From assembly GCA_016286205.1 (NCBI GenBank), contig JAEESF010000007.1, positions 1 to 64,000 on the forward strand: a DNA stretch of 64,000 bases, given 5' to 3'. Each line of letters begins with the position of its first letter. Position 1 is the first letter of the stretch. The DNA comes from Colicola sp016286205. Lineage in GTDB: Bacteria; Bacteroidota; Bacteroidia; Bacteroidales; Paludibacteraceae. Positions 33,298 to 41,586 of this stretch are shown piece by piece. Under the pieces are notes generated by a model. The model was not told the DNA's origin. It saw only the letters and a program-made list of their open reading frames with translations, and ran no database searches. The translations under genes were made by a program, and so were the position numbers.

Positions 33298-34460
33298 ACT
33301 TTGGGTGTTTTTATCAATACTATCATTTGTAGGCAAAGGTCAAAGAATATCACTTTGGCATTGCCGTTTTGTTCTATTTGCCGTTCCGCTAGTTCCAGTT
33401 GGTTCATGATTTGTTCCACATTGCCATTGTGGATAAAGGGCGCAAACTTGACAGAGAAATCGCGCTCGTCAGCCAACTGATAATTCAGTTCCGGTTGCGA
33501 CAGATTGCGTATGTAGTTTTCGCGCACTTGCTGCTGGGCGTACTGGAGAAAATGTTTCTGCTTTTCGCGGCCTACCTTAGCATCCGCCATATCCGCACTC
33601 CACTGCCGCAGGCGTCGCAACGAATCGTATTTCTGCTGCGGATTAGTCAGTACTCCTACAGTATAAGCATCGCGGAAAAGTGCGATGAAATCGCGCAATT
33701 CTTGCTTATTTTCTTCACTCTCATCCGCTTTCTTCAATGCCTGCAGATAACTGCCATTGGCTATACGGGCTATGTCCCTAGCCTCCGTCTCACTGAGCTG
33801 GCTATGCTGCTGCAGAGCCTCAGCTACCGTACTGTTCGGCAGACCGGAAACACGAATCAACTGGACACGCGATTGGATAGTTGGCAGCAATTGTTCCGGA
33901 TGCTCGCTAACCAGCAGAAAAACCGTTTGCACCGGCGGTTCCTCCAGCAGTTTGAGCAGTTTGTTGGCACATGCGGCATTCATCTTCTCCGGCTGCCAGA
34001 TGATCATCACCTTGTAGCCGTCGCCAAAAGGTTTGAGGCTGAGTTTACGTAGTATCTCCGCACTCTCTTTCTCGTAAATCATGCCCTGCTTTGTCTCCAC
34101 CCCTAGAGCCTTGTACCAATCGTCTATATCAAAATAACCTTGCTCTAAGATCATCTCGCGCCAAGGCTCCATAAAGGCATCACACGTATCGCCTTCATCG
34201 GTTTTCACAATCGGAAAAGCAAAATGCAAATCCGGATGCTGCAACTTCTGATATTGCAAACACGTAGGACACTGGCCGCAACTATCATCATCCGTTCGAT
34301 GCGGACAATTTAGATATTGGGCATATGCCAATGCCAGCTGCAATTTGCCTATACCGCTCTGCCCTGCCAGCAATTGCGCATGCGGAATTCTTCCCTCTCT
34401 AACAGAGAGCCGCAACTGCTGTTTGACGGCTTCTTGCCCTATGATATCGCGAAAAAGCAC
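33294..34460 (-). CDS. holB: DNA polymerase III delta-prime subunit
   Basis: This clamp-loader subunit has an AAA+ fold. It contains GQSGIGKLQLALAYAQYLNC, where the Walker A Ser/Thr is replaced (GIGKL), as in non-hydrolysing delta-prime subunits. The zinc-binding cluster is CPHRTDDDSCGQCPTC, and KVMIIWQPEKMNAACANKLL with LEEPP is typical. It is 388 residues long. Its start lies six bases after the HIT gene's stop and its stop overlaps the ricT start. Confidence 0.9.
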   Translation of the reverse strand: MLFRDIIGQEAVKQQLRLSVREGRIPHAQLLAGQSGIGKLQLALAYAQYLNCPHRTDDDSCGQCPTCLQYQKLQHPDLHFAFPIVKTDEGDTCDAFMEPWREMILEQGYFDIDDWYKALGVETKQGMIYEKESAEILRKLSLKPFGDGYKVMIIWQPEKMNAACANKLLKLLEEPPVQTVFLLVSEHPEQLLPTIQSRVQLIRVSGLPNSTVAEALQQHSQLSETEARDIARIANGSYLQALKKADESEENKQELRDFIALFRDAYTVGVLTNPQQKYDSLRRLRQWSADMADAKVGREKQKHFLQYAQQQVRENYIRNLSQPELNYQLADERDFSVKFAPFIHNGNVEQIMNQLELAERQIEQNGNAKVIFFDLCLQMIVLIKTPKV

Positions 34461-34466
34461 TTTTTC

Positions 34467-34898
34467 TTATTTCTTCAGTTCCTGACGCATTGCCTCAACC
34501 ATCTCTGCGTACTCTGCGTCCGAGAGATAGACCCTACCCGGATTCATCTGGAATGTACCTCCGTAGTCCGGACCATCCACGTACTTAGGAGCCAGATGAA
34601 AATGGAGATGACTCAGTTTGTCAGAATAAGCACCGTAGTTGATTTTCTCCGGTTTGAACAGACGCTGCATAGCACGTGTCACATCTGCCACATCGGCCAT
34701 AAAGAGGTTGCGTTGCTCGTCGCTCAGTTCGTTCAGATCATTCACGTGCTGATCGTAAGCCACTAGACAACGACCATGATAAGTCTGTTCTTTAAACAAA
34801 AATGCACGCGAAACACGCAGATGCGCAATCTCAATCATTAAGTTGTGTAGTGTTTCGTTGTTTTGACAGTAGAGACACTCTTTCGGGTCGGAATACAT
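34467..34898 (-). CDS. HIT family protein
   Basis: This 143-residue protein contains the histidine triad HLHFHLAPKY at about residues 96-105 and an N-terminal CLYCQN zinc-binding-like pair. HIT proteins hydrolyse or transfer nucleotide monophosphates (for example AMP-lysine or diadenosine polyphosphates). The substrate cannot be told. It sits between the acyltransferase gene and holB in the - strand run. Confidence 0.85.
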   Translation of the reverse strand: MYSDPKECLYCQNNETLHNLMIEIAHLRVSRAFLFKEQTYHGRCLVAYDQHVNDLNELSDEQRNLFMADVADVTRAMQRLFKPEKINYGAYSDKLSHLHFHLAPKYVDGPDYGGTFQMNPGRVYLSDAEYAEMVEAMRQELKK

Positions 34899-34922
34899 AG
34901 TTTTTATATATTTTCTACAGAT

Positions 34923-35648
34923 TTAAATTTCTTTGATTCCATCGATGACGGCCGTACGCACAGCCTCTATCGCATCATTCGGATCGGCAAACTGCTTCAG
35001 GTCGATGGGTTTGCCAATGTGCATATGTGACGGATGAATACGGGCAAAATAGCGTCCCTTAGGCATCACTTCGTAGCAACCGGAGATAGACAACGGGATA
35101 ACCGGTAGTCCCAAATCCAGTGCTATCTGGAATGCACCACGCTTGAATCGGCCTACTTGTCCGTCTTCCGAACGCGTGCCTTCCGGGAAGATAACCGTAC
35201 TAACGCCACCTGTCAGTTGCTCCTCTATTTGGCGCAGACTCTCTACCGATGCTTTGGCATGGCGACGTTCTACAAATATATGGCCTGCGGCCTTGCATCC
35301 GCTCCCGATAAACGGCACTTTGCGCAATTCAGCCTTCATCAGCCATTTGAAGATAACCGGCAGCCAACCGTAGATGAGCCACACATCGAACATCGATTGG
35401 TGATTCGATACGAAAACATAACTCTGGCCCGGCTGAATATTCTCGATGCCATCGACAGAAACCGGCAGAAACATCAACCAGAACGCCGACTTGGACCAGA
35501 ACTGCTGCACACGATGAACAAATTCCGCATTACGCCAATGAACCGTACACATAGTAAATACTGCCGTGAAAATCGTCAGTCCACTAAAGATGGGCAGTGC
35601 TATCAAATACTGATAGAGCACATAGAATGGCAAAAGAATTTTCCTCAT
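34923..35648 (-). CDS. plsC: 1-acylglycerol-3-phosphate acyltransferase
   Basis: It acylates lysophosphatidic acid to phosphatidic acid in membrane-lipid synthesis. The motifs of the PlsC family are present: NHQSMFD (NHx4D catalytic pair), FPEGTRS and PVIPLSI. An N-terminal hydrophobic segment (about 5-30) anchors it to the membrane. It is 241 residues long and lies 11 bases downstream of the pfkB-type kinase gene. Confidence 0.9.
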   Translation of the reverse strand: MRKILLPFYVLYQYLIALPIFSGLTIFTAVFTMCTVHWRNAEFVHRVQQFWSKSAFWLMFLPVSVDGIENIQPGQSYVFVSNHQSMFDVWLIYGWLPVIFKWLMKAELRKVPFIGSGCKAAGHIFVERRHAKASVESLRQIEEQLTGGVSTVIFPEGTRSEDGQVGRFKRGAFQIALDLGLPVIPLSISGCYEVMPKGRYFARIHPSHMHIGKPIDLKQFADPNDAIEAVRTAVIDGIKEI

Positions 35649-35659
35649 CTCCGTATCTT

Positions 35660-36661
35660 TTAGTTATTGTATTTCTGCATAAATCCGCGGTAGAGCGCGC
35701 ATATACGACGTATCTCTTCCCATGTTTCGTCGCTCAGTTTGGTACCTACTATCTCCACCACGCGACCTGCCGCTATCGTGCCTATTTCCGCACAACGACG
35801 AATATCGAATCCATCACTCAGCGCATGCAAAAATCCTCCGGCAAAGAGATCGCCTGCTCCGGTACTATCGGTACAACTGGTAGTGATGGCACCTATGTGA
35901 TAACGAGTGCTACCCTGCTGAACATACGATCCGTTCTTACCCACTTTCACTACTGCTATATCGCATTGCTCCGCTATCGTCTGAACAGCCTCTTGCGGAT
36001 TTAGATGGGTATAGGCAAATGATTCGTCCTCATTGGCAAAGACGATATCCACATATTGCTTAACCAGTCCTTTCAGGAACGAATGATTCTCATTAATGAC
36101 GTTGTACGAAGCCAGGTCGAGCGAAATCATACATCCTGCTTCTTTGGCTAGGCGAATAGATTTCTCTATCAGTTCGTGATTTTGTACCAGGTAACCTTCT
36201 ATATGGAAAATATCGTATCCGTTGAATGCATCTTTCTGGATATCATCGGCGCAGAGTTCAGCCGCAGCACCTAGATAGGTAGCAAATGTACGCTCTCCAT
36301 CTGGCGTAATCAGCACAATCGAGCAACCGGACATCGCTTCTTTCGACAGTAACAGAATAGGTTTCACGCCATTCTTAATCATATCCTCGCGGTAGAAATC
36401 ACCCACCTCATCGTTACCAATCTTACCGATGAAGGCAGCTTTGCCACCCAGCGCTGCTATTGTGTTGATGGTATTCGATGCCGAACCACCAGCCACCATA
36501 CGCTTTCTGACCGAAGCAAATCTGAACTGAATTTCCTCTGCCTGCTCCATTGAAATCAGGTTCATACTACCTTTGGGAAAACCTAGTTCTCTCAAATCGT
36601 CCTCACTTACCTGAAGCAAAACGTCTGTCAATGCATTTCCTAAACCTAATACCTTCTTCAT
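35660..36661 (-). CDS. PfkB-family sugar or nucleoside kinase
   Basis: This 333-residue ribokinase-fold protein starts VLGLGNALTDVLLQV. It has AGGSASNTINTIAALGG (substrate lid) and the C-terminal TDSTGAGDLFAGGFLHAL motif with the catalytic Asp and anion hole. The family phosphorylates adenosine, ribose, fructose and related compounds. The N-terminal GNAL-TD and AGGSA pattern is closest to adenosine-kinase-like members, but the substrate is not certain. It is the first gene of the - strand run to 28594. Confidence 0.87.
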   Translation of the reverse strand: MKKVLGLGNALTDVLLQVSEDDLRELGFPKGSMNLISMEQAEEIQFRFASVRKRMVAGGSASNTINTIAALGGKAAFIGKIGNDEVGDFYREDMIKNGVKPILLLSKEAMSGCSIVLITPDGERTFATYLGAAAELCADDIQKDAFNGYDIFHIEGYLVQNHELIEKSIRLAKEAGCMISLDLASYNVINENHSFLKGLVKQYVDIVFANEDESFAYTHLNPQEAVQTIAEQCDIAVVKVGKNGSYVQQGSTRYHIGAITTSCTDSTGAGDLFAGGFLHALSDGFDIRRCAEIGTIAAGRVVEIVGTKLSDETWEEIRRICALYRGFMQKYNN

Positions 36662-36701
36662 TTCTTGTTATTTTTAGCCACAAAAACGGATTATTTTTTC
36701 A

Positions 36702-36734
36702 AAAAACTATACCTTGTTACATTTTTTTTGCAAA
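36702..36734 (-). promoter_or_regulatory. weak promoter candidate for the pfkB-type gene
   Basis: On the - strand, TTTG (36734-36731) and TAGTTTTT (36709-36702) are separated by 21 bases. The second box deviates from TAnnTTTG at the last position. It is the only reasonable promoter in the 150 bases before the gene. Confidence 0.4.
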
Positions 36735-36739
36735 AAAAC

Positions 36740-36770
36740 TTGCGTATATCAAAAAAAAGCAGTACTTTTG
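36740..36770 (+). promoter_or_regulatory. tRNA-Asn promoter
   Basis: A TTG box (36740-36742, in CTTGCGTATATCAAA) with a 20-base spacer to TACTTTTG (36763-36770). The predicted start is about 40 bases before the mature tRNA. Confidence 0.75.
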
Positions 36771-36815
36771 CACCCGCTTTTGAAAAACAAGTGATTTTTT
36801 CACCTCAAAAAGCGA

Positions 36816-36889
36816 GCTTCCTTAGCTCAGTCGGTTAGAGCATCTGACTGTTAATCAGGGGGTCCTAGGTTCAAGTCCTAGAGGGAGCG
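36816..36889 (+). tRNA. tRNA-Asn (GTT)
   Basis: A full cloverleaf can be drawn. The acceptor GCTTCCT pairs with AGGGAGC (one G-T pair). The D arm is GCTC/GAGC. The anticodon loop CTGTTAA carries anticodon GTT. The T arm is CTAGG TTCAAGT CCTAG. The discriminator is G and CCA is not encoded. It has its own promoter and terminator. Confidence 0.95.
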
Positions 36890-36892
36890 CAG

Positions 36893-36924
36893 AGCACTTA
36901 CGCACGTCGTAGGTGCTTTTTTTT
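36893..36924 (+). terminator. terminator after tRNA-Asn
   Basis: AGCAC...ACG/CGT...GTGCT hairpin followed by eight T. It starts four bases after the tRNA discriminator base. Confidence 0.85.
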
Positions 36925-36958
36925 GTTCCAGCCACTGACGCTTAATTCAAAAACGCCG

Positions 36959-36990
36959 CAAAGATAATAAAAAATTTGCATATATGCAAA
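36959..36990 (-). promoter_or_regulatory. antisense-oriented promoter with palindromic box
   Basis: On the - strand, TTTG (36990-36987), a 20-base spacer and TATCTTTG (36966-36959) match the consensus perfectly. The TTTG box is part of the exact palindrome TTTGCATATATGCAAA (36975-36990). Its transcript would run antisense through tRNA-Asn toward the pfkB-type gene. Confidence 0.5.
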
Positions 36991-37088
36991 TAATTTCACT
37001 ATTTTTTTCCATCAGCAATTTTTGAAACCTCTATTACTACGTAATAACTCCATTCATTGACGAGACATAAACGAGACTTTACCGTGGA

Positions 37089-37111
37089 GAAGCCAATTGA
37101 CTTTTGGCTTC
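37089..37111. other. perfect hairpin in the gap before mreB
   Basis: GAAGCCAA/TTGGCTTC (8 base pairs, 7-base loop) lies in the roughly 400-base space 36925-37322, where no convincing gene is seen. A 66-codon frame there (37057-37257) is Lys-rich with no recognisable start context. The hairpin has no T tract. Confidence 0.4.
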
Positions 37112-37322
37112 GAAAAGGGAAGGCAGGCGGGGAGCCTAAGCCGACCGAGGGTTTCACGAGAGCACTCAAAAAAATAACGAAAAAATCACATCTACCCAAA
37201 AGAGCAAAGCCAACACAAATATTTCCGATGAAATCGAAAGAACTTACCGTTCTCTAGAATTTTCTGCGAATGATACAGCCAAATCTGGACGTATCTTTTT
37301 TTCACAAAAAGGACGCGCGCGC

Positions 37323-37353
37323 TTGCGTATTCAAAAAAAAAGTTGTAACTTTG
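37323..37353 (+). promoter_or_regulatory. mreB promoter
   Basis: A TTG box (37323-37325) with a 20-base spacer to TAACTTTG (37346-37353). The predicted start lies about 70 bases before the mreB ATG, so the leader is fairly long. Confidence 0.7.
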
Positions 37354-37428
37354 CGCGATATTTCCGAAATACGCCCGTTTTCGGACTAATCACTCGTGGC
37401 AGAATCAATACAACAAACAATATAAATT

Positions 37429-38448
37429 ATGGGACTTTTTTCTTTTACTCAAGAGATCGCTATTGACTTGGGAACAGCCAACACCATCATCATGTGTGAT
37501 GACAAGGTGGTTGTGGACGAACCGTCAGTAGTGGCTATCTCGATGGCGGACAACAAGATGGTTGCCGTCGGCCGAAAGGCTCAACAGATGATTGGTAAGG
37601 GCGGAAATATGATTCGTACCGTGCGCCCGTTGCGTGATGGTGTGATCGCCGACTTCTATGCTTGCGAGATGATGATTCGCGGTATGATCAAGATGATTCC
37701 GAAGCAGACACACCTCTTCACTCCATCTATTCGTATGGTGGTTTGTATTCCTTCTGGTTCGACCGAGGTCGAGATTCGTGCCGTGCGCGATAGTTCCGAG
37801 CATGCCGGAGGACGCGACATTTATATGATTTACGAACCTATGGCCGCAGCTATCGGTATCGGTCTGGACGTAGAGAGTCCGGAGGGATGTATGATCGTCG
37901 ATATCGGTGGTGGTACAACCGAGATTGCTGTTATCTCGCTCGGTGGTATCGTTAGCAACAAGTCCATCAAGATTGCCGGTGATGATTTCAACCAGGATAT
38001 CATCGAATACATGGGTCGTATGCACAACCTGCGTATTGACGAACCTACAGCCGAGCGCATTAAGATTCAGGTAGGTTCCGCACTGCCCGAATTGGAGGAT
38101 GCTCCGGAAGATTTCATCGTAGTTGGTCCTAACAAGGTAACCGCACTGCCTATGTCTGTTCCGGTTAGCTATCAGGAGATTTCCCACTGCTTGGAAAAGA
38201 GTGTGAGCAAGATCGAAGGTGCTATTCTTCAGGCACTGGAATCCACGCCGCCTGAGTTGTATTCCGATATCGTTAAGCGCGGTATCTATCTGGCCGGTGG
38301 TGGTGCTTTGCTCCACGGTTTGGCTAAACGTTTGACCGACAAGATCACTATTCCGTTCCACGTAGCTGACGATCCACTTCACTCGGTGGCTCGCGGTACG
38401 GGCATCGCGCTCAAAAACGTCAACAATTTCGGATTCCTGATTCGTTAA
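37429..38448 (+). CDS. mreB: rod-shape protein MreB
   Basis: This bacterial actin polymerises beneath the membrane to direct lateral wall synthesis. It has actin-family nucleotide motifs: IAIDLGTANTIIM (phosphate 1), DIGGGTTEIAVISLGG (phosphate 2) and GIYLAGGGALLHGL (adenosine). It is 339 residues long, as usual. It is the first gene of mreB-mreC-mreD-PBP2-rodA, transcribed from the promoter at 37323. Confidence 0.96.
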   Translation: MGLFSFTQEIAIDLGTANTIIMCDDKVVVDEPSVVAISMADNKMVAVGRKAQQMIGKGGNMIRTVRPLRDGVIADFYACEMMIRGMIKMIPKQTHLFTPSIRMVVCIPSGSTEVEIRAVRDSSEHAGGRDIYMIYEPMAAAIGIGLDVESPEGCMIVDIGGGTTEIAVISLGGIVSNKSIKIAGDDFNQDIIEYMGRMHNLRIDEPTAERIKIQVGSALPELEDAPEDFIVVGPNKVTALPMSVPVSYQEISHCLEKSVSKIEGAILQALESTPPELYSDIVKRGIYLAGGGALLHGLAKRLTDKITIPFHVADDPLHSVARGTGIALKNVNNFGFLIR

Positions 38449-38463
38449 TCAGTCTACTGACGT

Positions 38464-39288
38464 ATGCAGAATCTGCTGAAAATACTGCTACGTTACAGCC
38501 ACTTCCTGGTTTTTATACTATTGGAAGTAGCTGCCTTTTTGCTGATGTCTTACAATAGCGCTTATCCGCGTAGCAGCGTCTTAAGTACGGCCAATAGCGT
38601 GATTGCCTGGCAACACGAGCAAGTAACGGCCGTCCAGGATTATTTCATGCTGCGCAGCATGAACGAGCAACTGATGGCCGAGAATGCAGAACTGCGAAAC
38701 CAGTTGGTTAAACTCACCAACATGGCCGAAGATTCAATCCTGTCGCGCGAGGTGGTATATCCCGAAAACGAGGTGTCCTATTTGCCGGCTAAAGTCGTAC
38801 AGATGACCACCAATGAGATTCACAATTATCTCACTATCAATCGCGGATTGAATGATGATGTTCGTCTGGGCCAAGGCGTGAGAAATGAAGATGGTGTAGT
38901 AGGTATTGTCCGCACCGTGGGTAGCAACTATAGCGTGGTTCTACCGCTCATCAACACGCACACCAACCTGAGTTGTCGGTTCAAGAAAAATGACTATATT
39001 GGCACGCTGCAATGGGACGGCAAGGACAATCGATTTGCCTTGCTCACCGATGTAGCTGCCCATATGGTTGTCAATCCCGGCGATACAATCGTTACTAGTG
39101 GATTGAGTTCCGTTTTTCCGGAAGGAATTCCCGTTGGAATCGTAGAAAATAGCATCTTGCGAGATGGCGATTCCTATTACACTATCATCGTGCGACTCTA
39201 CACCAATTTCAAGCGACTGAAATATGTAGAAGTGATTCAGAACGCACATCAAACAGAGATGGAGGAACTGGAGAATGGATTGGATTAG
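38464..39288 (+). CDS. mreC: rod-shape protein MreC
   Basis: MreC links MreB to the periplasmic wall enzymes. It has one N-terminal membrane helix (about 13-31, FLVFILLEVAAFLLM), a coiled coil (about 60-90, MLRSMNEQLMAENAELRNQL) and the beta-barrel periplasmic domain with AKVVQMTTNEIHNYLTINRG and GVVGIVRTVGSNYSVVLPLI. The 274-residue length is typical. The end overlaps mreD by 14 bases. Confidence 0.93.
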   Translation: MQNLLKILLRYSHFLVFILLEVAAFLLMSYNSAYPRSSVLSTANSVIAWQHEQVTAVQDYFMLRSMNEQLMAENAELRNQLVKLTNMAEDSILSREVVYPENEVSYLPAKVVQMTTNEIHNYLTINRGLNDDVRLGQGVRNEDGVVGIVRTVGSNYSVVLPLINTHTNLSCRFKKNDYIGTLQWDGKDNRFALLTDVAAHMVVNPGDTIVTSGLSSVFPEGIPVGIVENSILRDGDSYYTIIVRLYTNFKRLKYVEVIQNAHQTEMEELENGLD

Positions 39289-39769
39289 ACAAATAGGCAG
39301 ATATATTCTGGTCATGTTGCTCCAGGTTTTGTTGTTCGACCAGTTGCAACTGTGGGGCGTTTGCCATCCGTATGTCTACGTGCTCTGTTTACTGATGTTG
39401 CCTATCACATTGCCGCATAACATCGATATGCTGATTGGCGCATTAGCCGGACTCATCATGGATGTCTGCTGCAATTCGTTGGGAGTACATATTTCCGTTT
39501 GCGTTTTGATCATGTTTGCTCGCCCATACTTGGTGGGAGTTTTAGTGAACGACAAAGACCGATTGAACGAACAAATCAGCATACGGTCGCTAGGCATGGA
39601 AGCAATGGTGAAATATGTTTGTATTCTGGTTGTTGTTCATCATTTTCTCATATTCTTATTAGGCGCTTGGAGTTGGCACCATATCGGCTTTGTGCTGCTC
39701 GCCACATTGGTTAGTAGTCTGATTACTATTCTCATTATATTAGGTTATAATGTGCTGAGATTTAAATGA
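39275..39769 (+). CDS. mreD: rod-shape protein MreD
   Basis: This 164-residue integral membrane protein has about five transmembrane helices (for example YILVMLLQVLLFDQLQLW and FVLLATLVSSLITILIIL). MreD stabilises the MreC/RodA complex. Sequence identity within the family is low, so the call rests on size, topology and its position between mreC and PBP2. It overlaps both neighbours by a few bases. Confidence 0.88.
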   Translation: MDWIRQIGRYILVMLLQVLLFDQLQLWGVCHPYVYVLCLLMLPITLPHNIDMLIGALAGLIMDVCCNSLGVHISVCVLIMFARPYLVGVLVNDKDRLNEQISIRSLGMEAMVKYVCILVVVHHFLIFLLGAWSWHHIGFVLLATLVSSLITILIILGYNVLRFK

Positions 39770-41586
39770 TTAACGATCAATTTTATAGACGCCGATATGT
39801 TATCAGTGGCATTGCCATTGGTGTTGTGTTAGTGTATATAATCCGATTGTTTTTTCTTCAGATCATCGACAAAACCACTGAGAAAGAAGCCGATAGCAAT
39901 GCACTGGTCAAACAGACCATTTTCCCTGCTCGTGGATTGATTTACGATCGCAATGGCGAACTACTGGTTTTCAATCAACCTATCTACGAAATCACGCTGA
40001 CCATGCGCGAGATGGGCAACGATTGGGACACTACTGGTTTCTGCCAATGCCTGCATATCAGTCGAGAGGATTTTGATACACGCATCAGCGAGATTAAGGA
40101 CAAGCGAAAGAACCGCGGATATTCACGCAATACGCCGCAAGTCTTCATGGGCCAACTCAAAAAAGAGGATATTGCACGACTGCAAGAATCGCTTTTTCTT
40201 TTTCCCGGTACCCAGATTCAGAAACGTACCCTTCGAGACTACACATACGATGCCGCCTCACATGTCTTGGGCAGTGTAGGTGAAGTCAATCAAAACGATA
40301 TTGATCGCGACCCGTACTATGCACGTGGCGATTATTCCGGCCGTGATGGATTGGAACGAACCTATGAGAAACAATTGCGTGGAGAAAAAGGTGTTGAAGT
40401 ACTCATGCGCGATTCGCGTGGCCGAATCCAAGGAAAATATCAGGACGGCGAATTAGACAAAACAGCCGTTGTCGGAACCGATTTGTACACTACCCTTGAT
40501 ATCCATTTGCAGATTCTCGCTGAAGAATTGTTGGAAGGCAAAATAGGTAGTGTGGTAGCCATCGAACCTAAAACCGGAGAAGTGCTTGCTTTGGCATCCA
40601 ATCCAAACTGGAATCCTAAGGTGCTGGTGGGTAAGGAACGCAGCAGAAACTACAATATGCTGCTCAACGATCCTACCAAACCGCTCATGAATCGCGCCAC
40701 ACAAGCTACCTATCCTCCCGGCTCTACATTCAAGACCATCCAAGCACTGGTTTGCTTGCAAAACGGTGCTATCACTCCGCAAACGCTATACCCCTGTTCC
40801 GGCCCTGGAAGTACACCTATCAAGTGCACTCACCATCATGGTTCTCCTGTTGCGTTGGACAAAGCTATTGAACAGAGTTGCAACCCGTATTTCTGGTGCG
40901 CTTTCCGCGATATGATGCAGAAAGGCGGAGGTGATATTCACCCGCGTTATGAACTTTGGCGCAACGAGGTGATGTCGTTTGGTATGGGCCAGAAATTCAC
41001 CGATTCGGATATCAGCGATCAGGTTTCCGGCAATATTCCTACTTCGGGCTATTTTGACAGACATTATGGCAAGAATTTCTGGAAAGCAATGACTATCCGT
41101 TCATTGAGTATCGGCCAAGGAGAGATTCTGGCTACTCCGCTACAATTGGCTAACCAGGCGGCCACTATTGCCAACGAAGGATATTTCATCTCGCCGCACC
41201 TGAACAAAAACGACTCTATGCTAACGCATATTCATCGTTTGGGTATAGACAAGAAACATTTCGAGGTGGTCAAAGATGGCATGCATCGCGTGATGATCTA
41301 CGGAACCGGACGCCACTTCCCGATAGAGGGAATTGAGACCGCGGGAAAAACCGGTACGGCACAAAACCCGCATGGCCGTGACCACGCTATTTTCATCGGA
41401 TTTGCTCCGGTTGACGATCCGCAAATAGCAGTAGCCGTTGTCGTAGAGAACGCGGGCTTTGGTGCTACATGGGCTTGCCCTATTGCCAGCCTGATTATCG
41501 AGCAATATCTAACTGGCGAGATTAAACGCAAAGATTTAGAAAAACGCATAGCTTCCAGTGTATTAAATGAGAGCGTCAAGAAGTAG
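39766..41586 (+). CDS. mrdA: penicillin-binding protein 2
   Basis: This transpeptidase of lateral wall elongation has an N-terminal membrane helix (about 12-32), a pedestal domain with LIYDRNGELLVFNQP, and a transpeptidase domain with the active-site SxxK STFK (Ser320), SCN (SxN) and KTGTAQ (KTG). The 606 residues are usual for the family. It overlaps mreD by 4 bases and rodA by 20. Confidence 0.94.
   Translation: MINDQFYRRRYVISGIAIGVVLVYIIRLFFLQIIDKTTEKEADSNALVKQTIFPARGLIYDRNGELLVFNQPIYEITLTMREMGNDWDTTGFCQCLHISREDFDTRISEIKDKRKNRGYSRNTPQVFMGQLKKEDIARLQESLFLFPGTQIQKRTLRDYTYDAASHVLGSVGEVNQNDIDRDPYYARGDYSGRDGLERTYEKQLRGEKGVEVLMRDSRGRIQGKYQDGELDKTAVVGTDLYTTLDIHLQILAEELLEGKIGSVVAIEPKTGEVLALASNPNWNPKVLVGKERSRNYNMLLNDPTKPLMNRATQATYPPGSTFKTIQALVCLQNGAITPQTLYPCSGPGSTPIKCTHHHGSPVALDKAIEQSCNPYFWCAFRDMMQKGGGDIHPRYELWRNEVMSFGMGQKFTDSDISDQVSGNIPTSGYFDRHYGKNFWKAMTIRSLSIGQGEILATPLQLANQAATIANEGYFISPHLNKNDSMLTHIHRLGIDKKHFEVVKDGMHRVMIYGTGRHFPIEGIETAGKTGTAQNPHGRDHAIFIGFAPVDDPQIAVAVVVENAGFGATWACPIASLIIEQYLTGEIKRKDLEKRIASSVLNESVKK

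Noticed and set aside
37057..37257. 66-codon frame before mreB
   Set aside because: Lys/Pro-rich with no recognisable domain, crosses a perfect hairpin, and no promoter or start context supports it.
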